64,000 nt of DNA from Narthecium ossifragum (taxonomy: Eukaryota; Streptophyta; Magnoliopsida; Dioscoreales; Nartheciaceae), in NCBI GenBank assembly GCA_963920575.1, contig OY986967.1, positions 21,097,648 to 21,161,647 of the forward strand, read 5' to 3'. Below the pieces are notes generated by a model. The model worked only from the letters and a program-made list of their open reading frames with translations, made no database searches and was not told the DNA's origin. Positions 40,457 to 53,278 of this stretch are shown one piece after another. The translations under genes and the position numbers were made by a program. Position 1 is the first letter of the stretch. Each line of letters starts with the position of its first letter.

Positions 40457-43400
40457 ATGGCGATCCAGCTTCAACTCTGCCTCTTTCCACATGCCGTCTG
40501 CCATGGCCGCCGTGCCCCTCCATCGAGGGTGCTGTTGAAAAGAGGAAAAGCATTCTCTCTTTCCCCGCGTGCTTCGCTTCCTTCTAGAACTCAAGTAACT
40601 CTCTTCCCTCTCCCTCCCATCCTCTCATTTCGTATCAGGAGTATGGCCTGATTTCTTAGGTTATGTAGAGACATTGTTATGATGATGTATGTTGAGAGGA
40701 AATTATCTGGTCATTGGAGTACTTTGTTGAAATCATACGCTTGCCTGGTTGGGCGTTCTTATTAGCAAAGTCTGAACCTCTGGTCATGCCCAAGAATTGT
40801 AGGATGATCAGAGAGTATCAAGAACTAGTCTAGTCCTTCTAATCAAGCATGCTTGAGATCGAGTTGTGCCTACTAGCTGTCCTCGTTTAAGGAAAGGCTT
40901 TATTAGACGACAACTTACTTTGCTATGCAATGTATCTGTTAACTTTTGAGTTACTGCTATTTGTGCCCTGGCCCGTAAGTGTGACTTTGGAAAGGAAATT
41001 TTCTGTTATATCTAAAGCTATTGTTCTTGGTTATAGTTATGTACATCTTGACTTGGGTCGCAGGTTTCCTCTGATTTCTTATTGGAATTTATCTTTTGTA
41101 TCTGATTGAGTAAAATGTGTGAAAAAATGTAGAAGATAATGGAAAGGCTTTCAACAAGTGGAGAAGTTGGTGGAGCAGGGGGTGCGTCCTCTTATAATGC
41201 TTTAAAAAGATTGGACCAACTATGGTGTAGTATTTGTGAACATTCACCAGGTAAATTTCAGTCTATGGAAGTTACTTTCATATCCACAATGTTGATTAAA
41301 TTAGTTGAAGAATTCTTAAATTCACATTGTTTATGCAGATATGTCCTGAATTGTTATTGTTGATATTTCCAATACTTTAACTTAAAGTTTTGGATGTATC
41401 ATGGTCATTAATTTCCTAAACATTTGCATGTGCATGTCTCTTTGTATAATTGGCTAGCTTTTATGCAAGATTTATAGGTCAAAGCTGTCAACTTGTAGGT
41501 TAGTGTTTAATCGAATTATTAATTGTGGTCAAGGTCAAGCACTTTATCCAATGGACTTGCACAGAGCTAGTCTTATTTGCTTCTTACAGCTAAATAGGCT
41601 TTTAGCTTGATACTTTTCTCGGATGCTTAGCCATGTAAATGGGATCAGACCTTGAAAAGAGGCAAATTACTCCATAGAACCTTCGGTAATAAATACAGTC
41701 CATTTTTGTGAGTTTGGGAATTTGGCTTTCTATATGATTCTCCGTTTCCTTAAGACTGTCATGATCCATCAAATTGAAAGTTCAAATGCGCAATATAGCA
41801 GATGAAGTCTGGGAAAATTCTCTAGACCTACATGATTAAAATTTGCCATAACGTGCTCATAGGTGCTGAAAAAAATGTGATATTGGTTCCACTTGTGGAT
41901 GCATGTCTTATCAAAAAATGACCTGTTACCCTAAATAAACCATTGTTTTTTATGAGATATTGGAACAAAATAATTTGGTTCTGACCTCTTACAGGAAAAA
42001 GAGAAACTCGGAAAGTTGTTCACCGTATTAATTCATCCAGCCATCATAATATGGATGTCATAGTCAAAGATGTGCTTGATGTGCTAGTTTGTGGTGGTAC
42101 TTTGGGCATTTTTGTTGCTACAGTTCTTGCCTCAAAAGGCCTTCGAGTCGGTATCGTTGAAAAGAACATGCTGAAAGGGGTATGTTTCGCATTGACCATA
42201 TTAAGTATTGGCTTGAAAATTGCTATCCTTGAGCAGATAGATATGTTATTTTCAGAGGGAGCAAGAATGGAATATCTCAAGAAAGGAACTTATGGAGCTA
42301 TTTGTAGCTGGTATTCTCTCCGAGGAGGATATTGAACAGATCACAACAATTAAGTTCAATCCAGTATGCTTTTCCAAACACACATTATGGTTCTCATTGG
42401 AATGCACCACTCTCTACTAGCATTCAGGGATTCAGTTATTCTTTTATGCACACTTTGCAGAACAGATGCGGATTTGAGAAGAAAGGTGACTTTTGGGTCA
42501 AAGATATTTTGAATCTTGGTGTTTCGTAAGTTAAATTACTGGTCCACATTTTGTTTGAGTGGTCATTCTGCAAACTGCATGAGCAACTATGTGAAGTTTG
42601 ATAGCTATATACATAGCTATATACAAGTATGGAGGACTATTGTTTCATATGGTTACATTCAGTTCTTTGAACTTGGATGGTCGTCAAATTAATCCTTAAC
42701 TATAAATATTACCACAAGCCTTGCCTAAAATATTTTCATTTGGCCTTGTCATTCCTAAGTTGATTATGGGTTGGTTGGATGGATTTGTCTTATCTAATCT
42801 ATTTTTATCTGATTTGTGATTCCTAAGTTATCCACAGCTACTAATAGTGTATAATCCTATTGGGCTATTACTACTTAAATACAACTCAATACTGATAATA
42901 GACTAGCCCAACTAGAATCAAATCAAAGTCAAAAACATAAATACCAAAAATCAGCCTAAAATCTATTTAAAAAAAAAGATATGAATAACAAAATAGTTTA
43001 AGATTGAATTAAGCAAGCTCTCAAATATGCCCCCCCATCATCGGCCATAAACCAAAATAAAGCTTGAGCTTGGAAGCATCTTTTCCACGCATATTGTTAT
43101 CTTTTAGGACTCTACCACCTTCTTCTATCATCTCTCCCCGGCTCGAAAGAACTCGACTCAAGTTATATGCATGGCATTGGTCATTGAAGTCGGGATGGAG
43201 GCACTGAGACTCGTCATCTGTGATCCAACTGCAGTCAGAAAGTGGACGTCCCTTCCATTTTATGGGATACTTTTGATGGCTGGTTTCGTTTGTAGATATA
43301 AGTTCATTATCAATAACATCTTCAATCTCATCTCGTAAATGAGGAGCTGGTGTAAGCTTGGCAGCAATACCATCATTAGGTTATTCTTTGTCATGCCCTC

Positions 43401-46400
43401 AGTATAGAGTCAGTTCTTCAACATTGAAAACATTACTTATGCCCATATCATCCGACAATTCAAGATTATAGGCGTTAAAGCTAGTTTTCTTCAAAATTCT
43501 ATAAGGGCCTGCACCTTTTGAATGAAGTTTCTTGGACATGCCCTTTGGATATCTTTCTCGTCTGATAGGAACCATCACCACCTCTCCTTTATTGAAATCA
43601 ATTGATTTTCTATGCAAATCAGCATATACTTTGTATCCCTCATTGCTTATAGCAATTTTTCATCGCACTTCCTCATGTAGCTCGCACATTTGTTTGGCAA
43701 AATCTCGTCCATCTGGATGTTATCTAGATACCCTATACGTAAATGAGTATGCTTGTCAATAAACTAAACATCAAGTTAGTTAGGTCAGGGAAAGTCCTGG
43801 CCTCTTGTGTGGTTCGCAGCGATCATCATAACTTTTTCCCCAGATAGCTTTCCCAGCATTTTCCTCTTTTCATCTGTAGCCAAAGAATCTCTCTTTGTCC
43901 CTGTTTTTCTACGAATAGGCAAGTTCAAAGGACTTGGTTGCATTTTGATGTTTTCATTCTTCTTTTTGTCCTGAGTTGTATAAAAATTGGTTTATACTTC
44001 TTGCAACATGACATTCTGCAGAAACATGTTATCCCCAACATGCCCCATAAAACTAGACGAAAGATGTTATATTGTTTCAGTTACATTACACTACCTGTAA
44101 TCTAATTGATGATTTTTGGTCAATCATGTGTGGAATTTTTGCCCTTAATTATCTTAAGCATTGCCTTTATAATTTGAGCATCAAATTTTACTTAACATAT
44201 ACGACCTATCTACCATGATAAATTGTGACAGTAGGAATGAAAAACTACAGTTTATGATGCAATTTTTCTCCATGACTGTAGTCCAGCTAAACTTTTGGAT
44301 ATTATGAAGAAACGCTTTATTTCCTTGGGTGGAATCATCTTTGAAGGAAAGTGCATGTCCAGCATAGATATCTACGATGATGTAGCGGTAAGCAATTTTC
44401 TTGGTGTAATAATTTCATAGTTAATCCTTGCATTATGGTGAAAACTAAGTTTAAGTGTTATTAGAAGCACCTAAATACTTTGACTTCATGTGTATGTGGT
44501 ACAAAATGAACATGCTTATGTTTCAGTTGCGTGTGAAGTCAGGGGCATAGTCCAATCGGCAACAATGCAGACAGTATGTGTTTTATTACATATTCTAGGC
44601 ACATAATTGTGATTTAGATGATAGAACATGTACTCATAACATCTTCCATTTATGCTGCAAAGATACTACAACACACATACACAAATGTTGATCTTAGGTT
44701 AAGTTGGATTCACAGACTTTGTAATTAGGAGGATAGTATTGCCACCAGTGCTATTCAATAACAGTCATTGTCCAATTAGTCCCATCGAACAGTCTCCAAT
44801 ACCACAGTAACTGACTTCCTCCAAGTTTTTTCAAGCACCTCAGTCACCTAAACAGTCTCCTATTGCAGTCTAGTAAAGTTGATTATCCAAGTTCCTCTAT
44901 TGCTATCAAATCTGAACCTGGATATGCCTAGGTTGGATTTATTACCCAATTGGTGATTTATTTATGGTCATAATTGATGACCAACATCAGGAATCAATAT
45001 CGCCCATCATTTTTCTGACCAAATTGGTGTAATGCTTCAGACCCAATAATGATCATCTCATGCCAAACGTTACTGTTGGTAGTCTATTGAATCCATGGCT
45101 ATTTCAGCACTTGACCAATCAAATCAACTCCTTGAGTCCTTGACCATAGAAAAATCTGAAATATCCTGCATTTGGCCCAAAGGTAGATTAAGCTCTCAGT
45201 AAATTCATAAACCATGTTGCTTTACTTCAGTTATTTCACAAGTGAGATTCTTTAATTCCATTGCATGCCATAATGACTTTGTTAAACATATTTCTCTCAT
45301 TTGTTAGTTAGTGCCTTTATATGTCTTGTATAGAGAGAATACTTTTCGCTCGACTAGGAGAAACAAACTCATCTTGAGCACATCATCCAAATTCTATCCA
45401 TGATTTTTCAGGGATTCTGCTTTTTTCCCTAATAAGGCTTTTTTCATCATACTCAGCCTATATAGTCCAAATCATAAAGTTGGATCAATTTGTGTTATAA
45501 ATAGCAGGGATAACGATACGATATCATCTTTTCAAACAATATCCATCCTCACAACATATCAATAATATTATAAGTCTACCTCTTCTACTATTTGCTTTAT
45601 CCTTCTTCATTTCATGCTTGTAAAACTGTATTACATGTGCGATCTTTTATTTTGGCAATTGATACTAAATTTCTAACTTCCACAGGTTTTGAAATTTACT
45701 GATGAGGATGTTTTATGTTCACGTCTTGTTGTTGATGCAATGGGAAATTTCTCTCCAGTGGTTCAACAAGTGAGTTTACATTAATCTATGCATGTAAAAT
45801 ATGTTTTGAGTTATGCTTGTCCTTTACTTAATATCATGCTATATTGATGATAAAATAAGTGAAGGTTTCGGTGGAGTTGAACCTGTACCCGACGTTCAAA
45901 AGTGTCAAATTAGAATAGAGGCCAGGTGACAAATGGAAGATGGCCTTGAAGACGAGATGGGCTTTATGAATGGATGGTGATGCTGTTTGAACTCTCTAGT
46001 TCCTCGAGCATCTTCATGAAACTAATGAATCATGTCTTGAAGCCATTCATTGGACGGTTCTTATTCGTCTACTTTGAGGTCATATTGACCTGCAGTCGAA
46101 GTGATGAGAGCATCTAGAGCACCTTCAGAATGTCTTCAAGTATGAGGTAGCAGAAGACGCCAACCTAAAGAAGTATGTGTCTCTAGTAGTAGCCTCATCT
46201 TTTTAGGCTATGTTGTTTCAGCAGATGGGATGAAGATGAGCCTTGCAAAGGGAGAAGCAATCTCTTCTTGGCTAAAACACACCCAATGAAGCTTGGAGTT
46301 TTTTTGGCCTCACCTCCTTTTATTGACATTTCATATGAGGGTTTAGCACCATCGCTCTCCCATCACAGACTAGATGAAGGGTAGATAGTCCCTGCGCATA

Positions 46401-49400
46401 TATTTTAGTTGCTTTATCCCACAGCAAATAGCTGGGCCAAGCCAAATGCCTGCCTCTGGCCTACGAACTGCTATTGGGCTGGCTCTAAGGCCCTGAGCCT
46501 TAGCTCACTGTTCGGACTCCCTGCTTAGTCGAACATCCATCATGTCTCTCTCTGAGAGGAGAGTGTAGTCGAGCACCGCAACGTTTGGTCAGATGCTGCA
46601 CAATAACCTGGCTTCAAATCGCGGTCACTTGGACCTCCTGACCCTAGCGGTCTCTGTCGTGATAATATCATCGGCATTCAGGGACTATTGGACAGAATTG
46701 CTGGCATACTGCATCAAGTTGTGGTTGCCATTAGTAAGGTTCAAGAAATCCTGAACTATCATAGTCCACATGACTGACGGAAAGTACATAGTTGATTTGT
46801 TTTCATTCATTATAAAGTTAACAACGTTGCGGTCTATTTATTTTCTCATTAAGTATATAGTTGATTTGTTTTCGTTCATTATAAAGTTATGTAGCTGCAC
46901 TAAATTTGGTTGTCTTGATAATTTTGCAGATAAGATCAGGCAGTAAACCAGATGGTGTGTGCCTTGTTGTTGGCTCTTGTTCTCGGGGTTTTGCACAAAA
47001 TATGTCAAGTGATATTATTTACAGTAGCTCGTCCGTAAAGAAGCTTGGTGCTTCAAATTTGCAATATTTTTGGGAGGTATATTTAAGTTCTCCCTGTTTG
47101 ATCCTAACCTTAGGACATTATATGGGGAAAGCAGAAAGAATCCAAAGATCCAGTTGTCTTGCGGAGAAACCTATATGCTTACATATATCATAACCTTGCT
47201 ATTGTGGAAATGCTTTGTTTTCCACGACTCTAATCTGCATTTGTCCTATCCTTTAAATCGAGAATGATGCCAAGTAGTGGCAGAAATTGGCTTATGCTAC
47301 TCAATTCATTATGAGGGCCTTTCTCCATATGTTACTAACCTTCACTGTCAGAGTTTTTGCCACTATTTACTAGATCTTGAAGATCTACATATTTAAGACA
47401 TTCACATAGTCCAATGAAACTTATCCCATGTTATTTCCTTATAACATGGCATGGATATCATAAATCTGATAGATGTGAAGGTTATTCTTTTATTGTGGTT
47501 TGACTCTAGTTTTGGTCTATTTTTCAGTCATTTCCTGCTGGCTCTGGATCAACAGATAGAACTACATATTTATTCACTTATGTCAGTGCACAACCTGGAG
47601 GCCCGAAGTTGGAAGACCTTTTAGAGGACTATTGGGATTTATTGCCAGGTTATCAGGTTAGCAATAGTATTGTATTTATTGTGTCACTTTTTTTTTATCA
47701 ACTGCTGTCATCTCATTCATCAGGTTGTACATCTTACATTGCACTTTATTTAAGTTCATTGTGCTTAGATAATGTTAAAAGTCAATTTGCTAATGGTTTG
47801 CAGAATATAGATAAAATGCACCACGCGACAAGGTTACAAAATTGTAGGCACGTGGCCTCGAATACGACCCCAACCTTTGTGTTAGTTTATTCCATTTTCC
47901 ATTTTATAGAAATCAAGAGGTGAATTTGAGGTACCATTTTAATTCCCTTATAAAGAGGCAAAACGAAAACATTTTCTAATTTGGTAACTTGCATGAAGGT
48001 ACGAAAAGTCTTCCTGACTAACAAGAACAATCATTTTTGCCTAAAAGAAATATGAAAAAAACTTATGAGCCTATTTCAAGTGAACTAAATGTATATGCTG
48101 CAGCAACACAAATATTTTCTTCTTTCAATAATTTTTATTTGCTAATATTTAGACTGTGTATGTCTTTGATAATGTCTTCCCATTTATTACACGAGCTACA
48201 ATTCAAGTTTACTTTGTGTAGGGTGTACCTCTGGATAAGTTAGAAGTACAGAGAGTTCTCTTTGGTCTTTTCCCAACGTACCGTGACAGGTAATTTTTTC
48301 AGATGGTAAGTATGGTTTAAAATTTTACCAACTCATTCTCTTGGTAACTAGTACTTGCACTATTAGCTTATGAAGAATCAACAAAAGTTAGTACTAATAA
48401 TACTATGCATGCTACTTAATTGCTTTTCTTCTCGATTTCTTCTGGCACAGTAATATTCATGACTTTGATCACTATGGTTACTTGTAATGGATATCTGAGG
48501 TTGGCATATGTTGGTGGCCGTGATTGTTGATAGAGTAGTAACTTTTTAAATGCATTTATGCTGATAATGATGAAGAAACAAGATCACATGCTATAAAATT
48601 CTGATAATTTGTGACAAGTCATGGTATTAAGTATCAACTATCAGGTATTGCTTTCATAGCTATTACCACCAAATTTATTGGATTGCTATGGATCTTGGAG
48701 TTTAAATCACTCTTTATGGATAGAGACTAAACAAGTCCTTGTCCTAGATGGATGTACCAAAGTGTTATAAGTTTTCAAGTTTTGTGAGCACATCTTGATA
48801 CGTAGTTTTAATCATATGCAGCACAAGTCAATTTTACCAATCCAATACAGAAATAAGAGCAAGTAAGCTACAAGAGACAATGGATATTTTTTATGTTGAA
48901 AACCCAAAACAGCAAAAATCATGTGTCCACTTTTTGACCTGATCAAATCATTTCCAGTAAGCATAAGTGAGTTTTAAAATCATATGGGATCATGATACGA
49001 AAACTTAAAATGAATCACAAGAGAAAGATGAAAGGAATGCAGATGCCCATTTATTGAATGGATTGAATTGCACGTGTTATTGTGTGGTTTCAGTTATATT
49101 CCATATGCAGCATTTATGTAATGACATTGTGAGAAGCATTTATGTTGATACAGAGAAACATAATCATGATCCTCTCATTCAATATTTTATATTTTTATGT
49201 CCTTATCGAGCATATGAACTTTTCAGCCCCCTCCCAGCAGCATTTGATCGTGTCATACAGGTAGTTTATATCCTCAACTTATTTGATCACTTAATGGAGT
49301 ATCCATAAATAGTCAGATGGATGTGACTATATCTATATTTGCAGGTTGGTGATGCCAGTGGCATCCAATCACCAGTTTCTTTTGGAGGATTTGGGAGCAT

Positions 49401-51712
49401 GACTCGTCATTTAAGCAGATTATCAAATGGTTAGTTTCTTCTATTCATGGAACAAATTTTGAATGAAATGAGTTGTTTGAGATGGTCATTAAAGTTATGT
49501 TTTGGCAATGATTTCCATCGGCACTAGTAGCAAGTAGTAAAAGGACAAGATAGTTAAAGTGCCATTTCATAAGATAATTGCTTGGGATGTTATCATCAGA
49601 TGTAGCCAACATGCTTTGTGGAGTTATGGATAATTATGATATTGACCAATAAGATGTTACAATTTGCTGGATGAGAGTTTCCATCACTAGAATTGATGGT
49701 CAACATGTCTCTTTAGGCAACAAGTACCTATAACTGTCAATTGAGGAATTGTTCTGTCACTAAAACGGATAATCAACATATTTTTCCATGCAAATAGTAT
49801 TAGTAGTTTTGTACTGATTAAGCAGTCTCTGCAAAAATAGCATATTCGATAATCTATCATCTCTGAGATGCAGTGGAAGTTTTTTAACGCTGTGATCTAG
49901 CAGCTTGACATTCTTCCTGAACTTCTTGTTGCTTTGGTGGTTTAGGAATATATGGAGCAGTAACAGGAGATTATCTTGATGCATACTCTTTGAGCTTGCT
50001 AAATCCTTACATGGTTTGTATTCTTAAGCCTTCCGCATCTGTATCAAATATCCTATCCACTTATGTAGTACCTTTTGACATTGCAGCCAAATTTAAGTGC
50101 CTCATGGTTGTTTCAAAGAGCAATGTCACCAAGGCCAAATGCTCAAGTTTCACCAACCTTTGTAAATGATCTTCTTTACGCAAATTTTCAAGCTATGCAG
50201 GTAAATAGGTCTGCAAGCAAATAATGAAAAATTGCGTCTAACAGTTCGAAGTCTTACGGTTTTGTTTGTATATAATGAAACATATAACCAGAAGCTTGGA
50301 GATTCCGTGCTACGGCCATTTCTACAGGTTGATATTGGGGTTATCTAATCAGGTTTTCATTGTTAAATTTTGACTATCTTTTCATATATCGTGAATTTGT
50401 ATCTTGTCTTGACAGGATGTAATACAGTTTGGGCCTCTTGCGAAGACATTGGGTTTGGTTATGCTTTCTCAACCTCAAATGCTACCTTCAATATTCAAAG
50501 AGGTGATTTTATAGTCATACTTTTCGTTTATCTGTATCCATACTTGGCCTTTTTTCCAACTGAACCTAGATTGGATTAACAGATGCATAAGGTAAGAATA
50601 TAACTCACATGTACTGCTTGATGATCTGCAAATACATTGTGAAGGCGGATACGCTAAAAATGAGAGTTGAAACAATGAGATTATAGAGAAAAGCTTGAAC
50701 TGAAGTCATTGTAGTTCTTCATGATATATCTGTTTTAACTCTAAATGCAAACTTCTGTAACTCCAGGTGAAAACTTCTGCACACTATAAATAAAATTGTA
50801 CCATTCAAAGCACATAAAGCATTTGTATATTCCTCAAATATCTATATAGCAACCCTACCTTTCTGCTTCTTTTTTGCTCTGCCTGTTAGCTGATATCATT
50901 GTTGTCAGATGTTTGATACGATTTAGATATCAAAGAATCAGATATGTGAATATGCATAAAGTGGAGGGTTAAACACACGAGTTTCGAAAAGACATGGATA
51001 AAGTGAAATGTGTATATGCTTTAATGGAGTAAAGGAATGGAAAGACAACACTTTCAGCAAGCCACAATGCAGGTGCTTCTTGGTGATTTCTTAGTTCAAT
51101 TNNNNNNNNNNNNNNNNNNNNNNNNNNNNNNNNNNNNNNNNNNNNNNNNNNNNNNNNNNNNNNNNNNNNNNNNNNNNNNNNNNNNNNNNNNNNNNNNNNN
51201 NNNNNNNNNNNNNNNNNNNNNNNNNNNNNNNNNNNNNNNNNNNNNNNNNNNNNNNNNNNNNNNNNNNNNNNNNNNNNNNNNNNNNNNNNNNNNNNNNNNN
51301 NTTTGATTGTTTATGGTATATGCAGTCTATGATTAGAGTTGCTTATCATTGTTACCTATACCACAGACCTGACTTTTCGAGTTATGCTGTATCCAGGTAG
51401 GAATTGATGTGATTCTGGACTGGTCTGTGCATTTTGTGATGCTTTGGTTACTACACTTTTCTATCAACATATATCGCTCTGTCATTAGGTATTATCAAAA
51501 TCCGACTCAGTAATGCTAATTCTGACCAAAAATTGTTGCATTTCTGGTTGGGATCTTTTTTGGGACATTTTTCTGACAGAAACCTTTCTTGGGCTAGACC
51601 TTGGGTCAAATCTCTTCCACCAAAGAGAGTATATGAATGGAATAGAAAATTAGAAGCTTGGAAGTATGGAGCTGGTCTGGACTATAATCTCTCCGACGAA
51701 TCCAGCAAGTAG
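40457..51712 (+). CDS. FAD/NAD(P)-binding oxidoreductase-like protein, probably plastid-targeted
   Basis: Eighteen exons: 40457-40594, 41133-41250, 41995-42179, 42256-42363, 42461-42525, 44282-44387, 45686-45769, 46930-47076, 47528-47656, 48222-48289, 49227-49260, 49345-49429, 49946-50013, 50087-50200, 50292-50327, 50416-50502, 51397-51488, 51598-51712. All junctions are GT-AG and the frame holds throughout, giving 592 residues. Residues 1-46 (Ser/Arg-rich, few acids) look like a transit peptide. Residues 113-141 form the Rossmann dinucleotide fold, with CGGTLG in place of GxGxxG. VGDASG at 395-400 is the second FAD-contact motif of this superfamily. It matches a conserved single-copy-type plant/cyanobacterial family whose reaction I do not know. 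The gene is AT-rich with large introns; introns 5 and 7 hold retrotransposon debris and intron 16 holds a gap. Confidence 0.9.
43020..43760 (-). pseudogene. Ty3/gypsy polyprotein C-terminus in intron 5
   Basis: The minus strand reads KSIDFNKGEVVMVPIRRERY then SKGAGPYRILKKTSFNAYNL and DDMGISNVFNVEELTLY, the integrase C-terminal segment. A decayed chromodomain-like piece follows (YPIKWKGRPLSDCSWITDDE, near 43200-43300). It is antisense to the host gene and lacks LTRs nearby. Confidence 0.8.
44388..45685 (+). other. Intron 6 of the oxidoreductase gene
   Basis: 1.3 kb bounded by GTAAGC and CTTCCACAG. AT-rich; I see no transposon or RNA gene in it. Confidence 0.6.
45870..46400 (+). pseudogene. 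Ty3/gypsy RT/RNase H remnant in intron 7
   Basis: The plus strand reads GDKWKMALKTRWALYEWMVM then SSIFMKLMNHVLKPFIGRFL and VYFEVILTCSRSDES, the gypsy RT core with the catalytic YxDD changed to YFEV. After stops, EAWSFFGLTSFY (near 46290) is the region between RT and RNase H. Orientation is opposite to the intron 5 fragment, so the two need not be one insertion. Confidence 0.75.
51102..51301. other. Assembly gap (200 N) inside intron 16
   Basis: Exactly 200 N between exon 16 and exon 17 of the oxidoreductase gene. The flanking exons are consecutive in the protein, so no coding sequence needs to be missing. Confidence 0.99.
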
Positions 51713-52429
51713 CTGATCTGTGAGGAGATCTGCTGAATTTGTGTAAGTGCTCAAGGCTGTTACCACGGTTTCGACTAGTGTACTCAATGAGGAAAATGAG
51801 ATTTCATTTCGTAACCTTGATCTGTTTGTATTGCAGAATCTTTCCCTAAAACTAAACATCTTGGAAATCATCGCGTGAAGAGTCTTTTGAGCTTTCGCTT
51901 GGAGGGAGAGAACAGTGCAAGGACACTGGTGCTTCCTTCTTCTCAGTTCTCACACTCAAGGTTGTTTCAGTAGCGTCGTAAAGCCATTGGAAGCAAAGAT
52001 AGGTGAAATTGGAGGGAAAGGACATAAAAAACAATGAACTGCAATTCTCTTGATCTGATTTCATGATTACATGTACATAACCCCCCACCCCCCCCTATGA
52101 GTTAAGAAATAAATGAGAGAAATCAATGAATTAACAGGCTACTGACGGTATGTAGTTAGTTGATATTGGCAACATAATTGGGCTGCTACAGAGGAAACAA
52201 TGACCGATTATTGGATGGAATGTTCTTCGTAATATAAGCTGTTTGAACATAAGATGGCCAAAACAACACCACGTAAAATGAAAGACTACATTAGCTAATC
52301 ATGATATAATTTAACTTTTCAAATAACTACTTGATTAGCTCATAGACCATACCAAGCTCTGTCAGCCAAAGTGCCAGAATATAATCTTCCTAGAAGACCA
52401 TGCATCAATAGCAGGAGGTAGGTAGAAAA
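51713..52429. other. 3' region of the oxidoreductase gene
   Basis: Presumed 3' UTR and intergenic sequence. A CCCCCCACCCCCCCC run lies at 52081-52095. No convincing second gene; short minus-strand frames here do not resemble proteins. Confidence 0.4.
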
Positions 52430-52698
52430 GGGTTGGGTTAAATACACCGTAAGAATTACTAAGTGTATCATATCGTTTTGTTCGGTTTTAAAAAACCAAA
52501 CATTACGTTACATGTTCGGTTTTTAAGAATCAAACGCTATGTTATATATGTTTCGATCGGTAACAATCAAACTATGTATTTTTAAATGGTTCGGTTATTA
52601 CTGATCGAACCATACAACATGGTGTTCGATTTTTAAAAACCGAACAAAAAAATGATGCAATGTACTTGACACTTTGTACGGTGTATTTAGCCTGACCC
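52430..52698. mobile_element. MULE-type MITE with perfect 9-bp duplication
   Basis: The terminal repeats GGGTTGGGTTAAATACACCG and CGGTGTATTTAGCCTGACCC are flanked by GGTAGAAAA at 52421-52429 and 52699-52707. The 269-bp interior repeats TTCGGTTTTTAAAAA words in both orientations. A 9-bp duplication is the mark of Mutator-like elements. It lies between two convergent genes. Confidence 0.85.
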
Positions 52699-52707
52699 GG
52701 TAGAAAA

Positions 52708-53278
52708 AGCAAGCATTTAGGCAATGAACTAAAGCAACCCGATTCAACCCTCGAGACCTGGTGAATAATTCTGCACATTCTTCACCTTGGTAACAATTCT
52801 TATCACATCTTATTGCGTACTTGGTAATAATTCTGAGTCTTCTGCTGTGACACAGCAAACATTCACTAAATTTATTTACTTAAGACTCTCATTAGCATTA
52901 GCAGAAGAAGCTGGCCAAACAAAAACGGAGGCAATGTTTTTATCCAGCACCGTCTAAAAGATTGATAGCAGCCAAGAGCTTGAATGCCCAGGCCACAATT
53001 GGACTTAGGTTAGAGTCCTTTCTTAAGCAAAAAACAATTGACCATCTAGAACAAAATACACAATAGCAATTACCACTCCAGATGGTTAAGTACAGACAAC
53101 AGTTCCAAAACCGTGGTTCAATTATATTTTACATGCAAAAGCAGATACAAATACCTTAAGAAGTCAATCTATATGCCTTGCTAGAGAAAATTTGCGACTA
53201 CAAACAAGTACAGCAATCCAAAAGATTACTCAATCAACAACACTTACTGTTACATTCAAAAACCCATATATGGATGCA
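52708..53278. other. Intergenic/3' UTR region of the membrane-protein gene
   Basis: No ORF of note. A minus-strand AATAAA (plus TTTATT near 52871) could serve as poly(A) signal for the minus-strand gene. Confidence 0.35.

Noticed and set aside
46791..46893. A target duplication of about 35 bp around an insertion in intron 7
   Set aside because: TAGTTGATTTGTTTTC occurs twice only about 65 bp apart with no element between; more likely a small local duplication.
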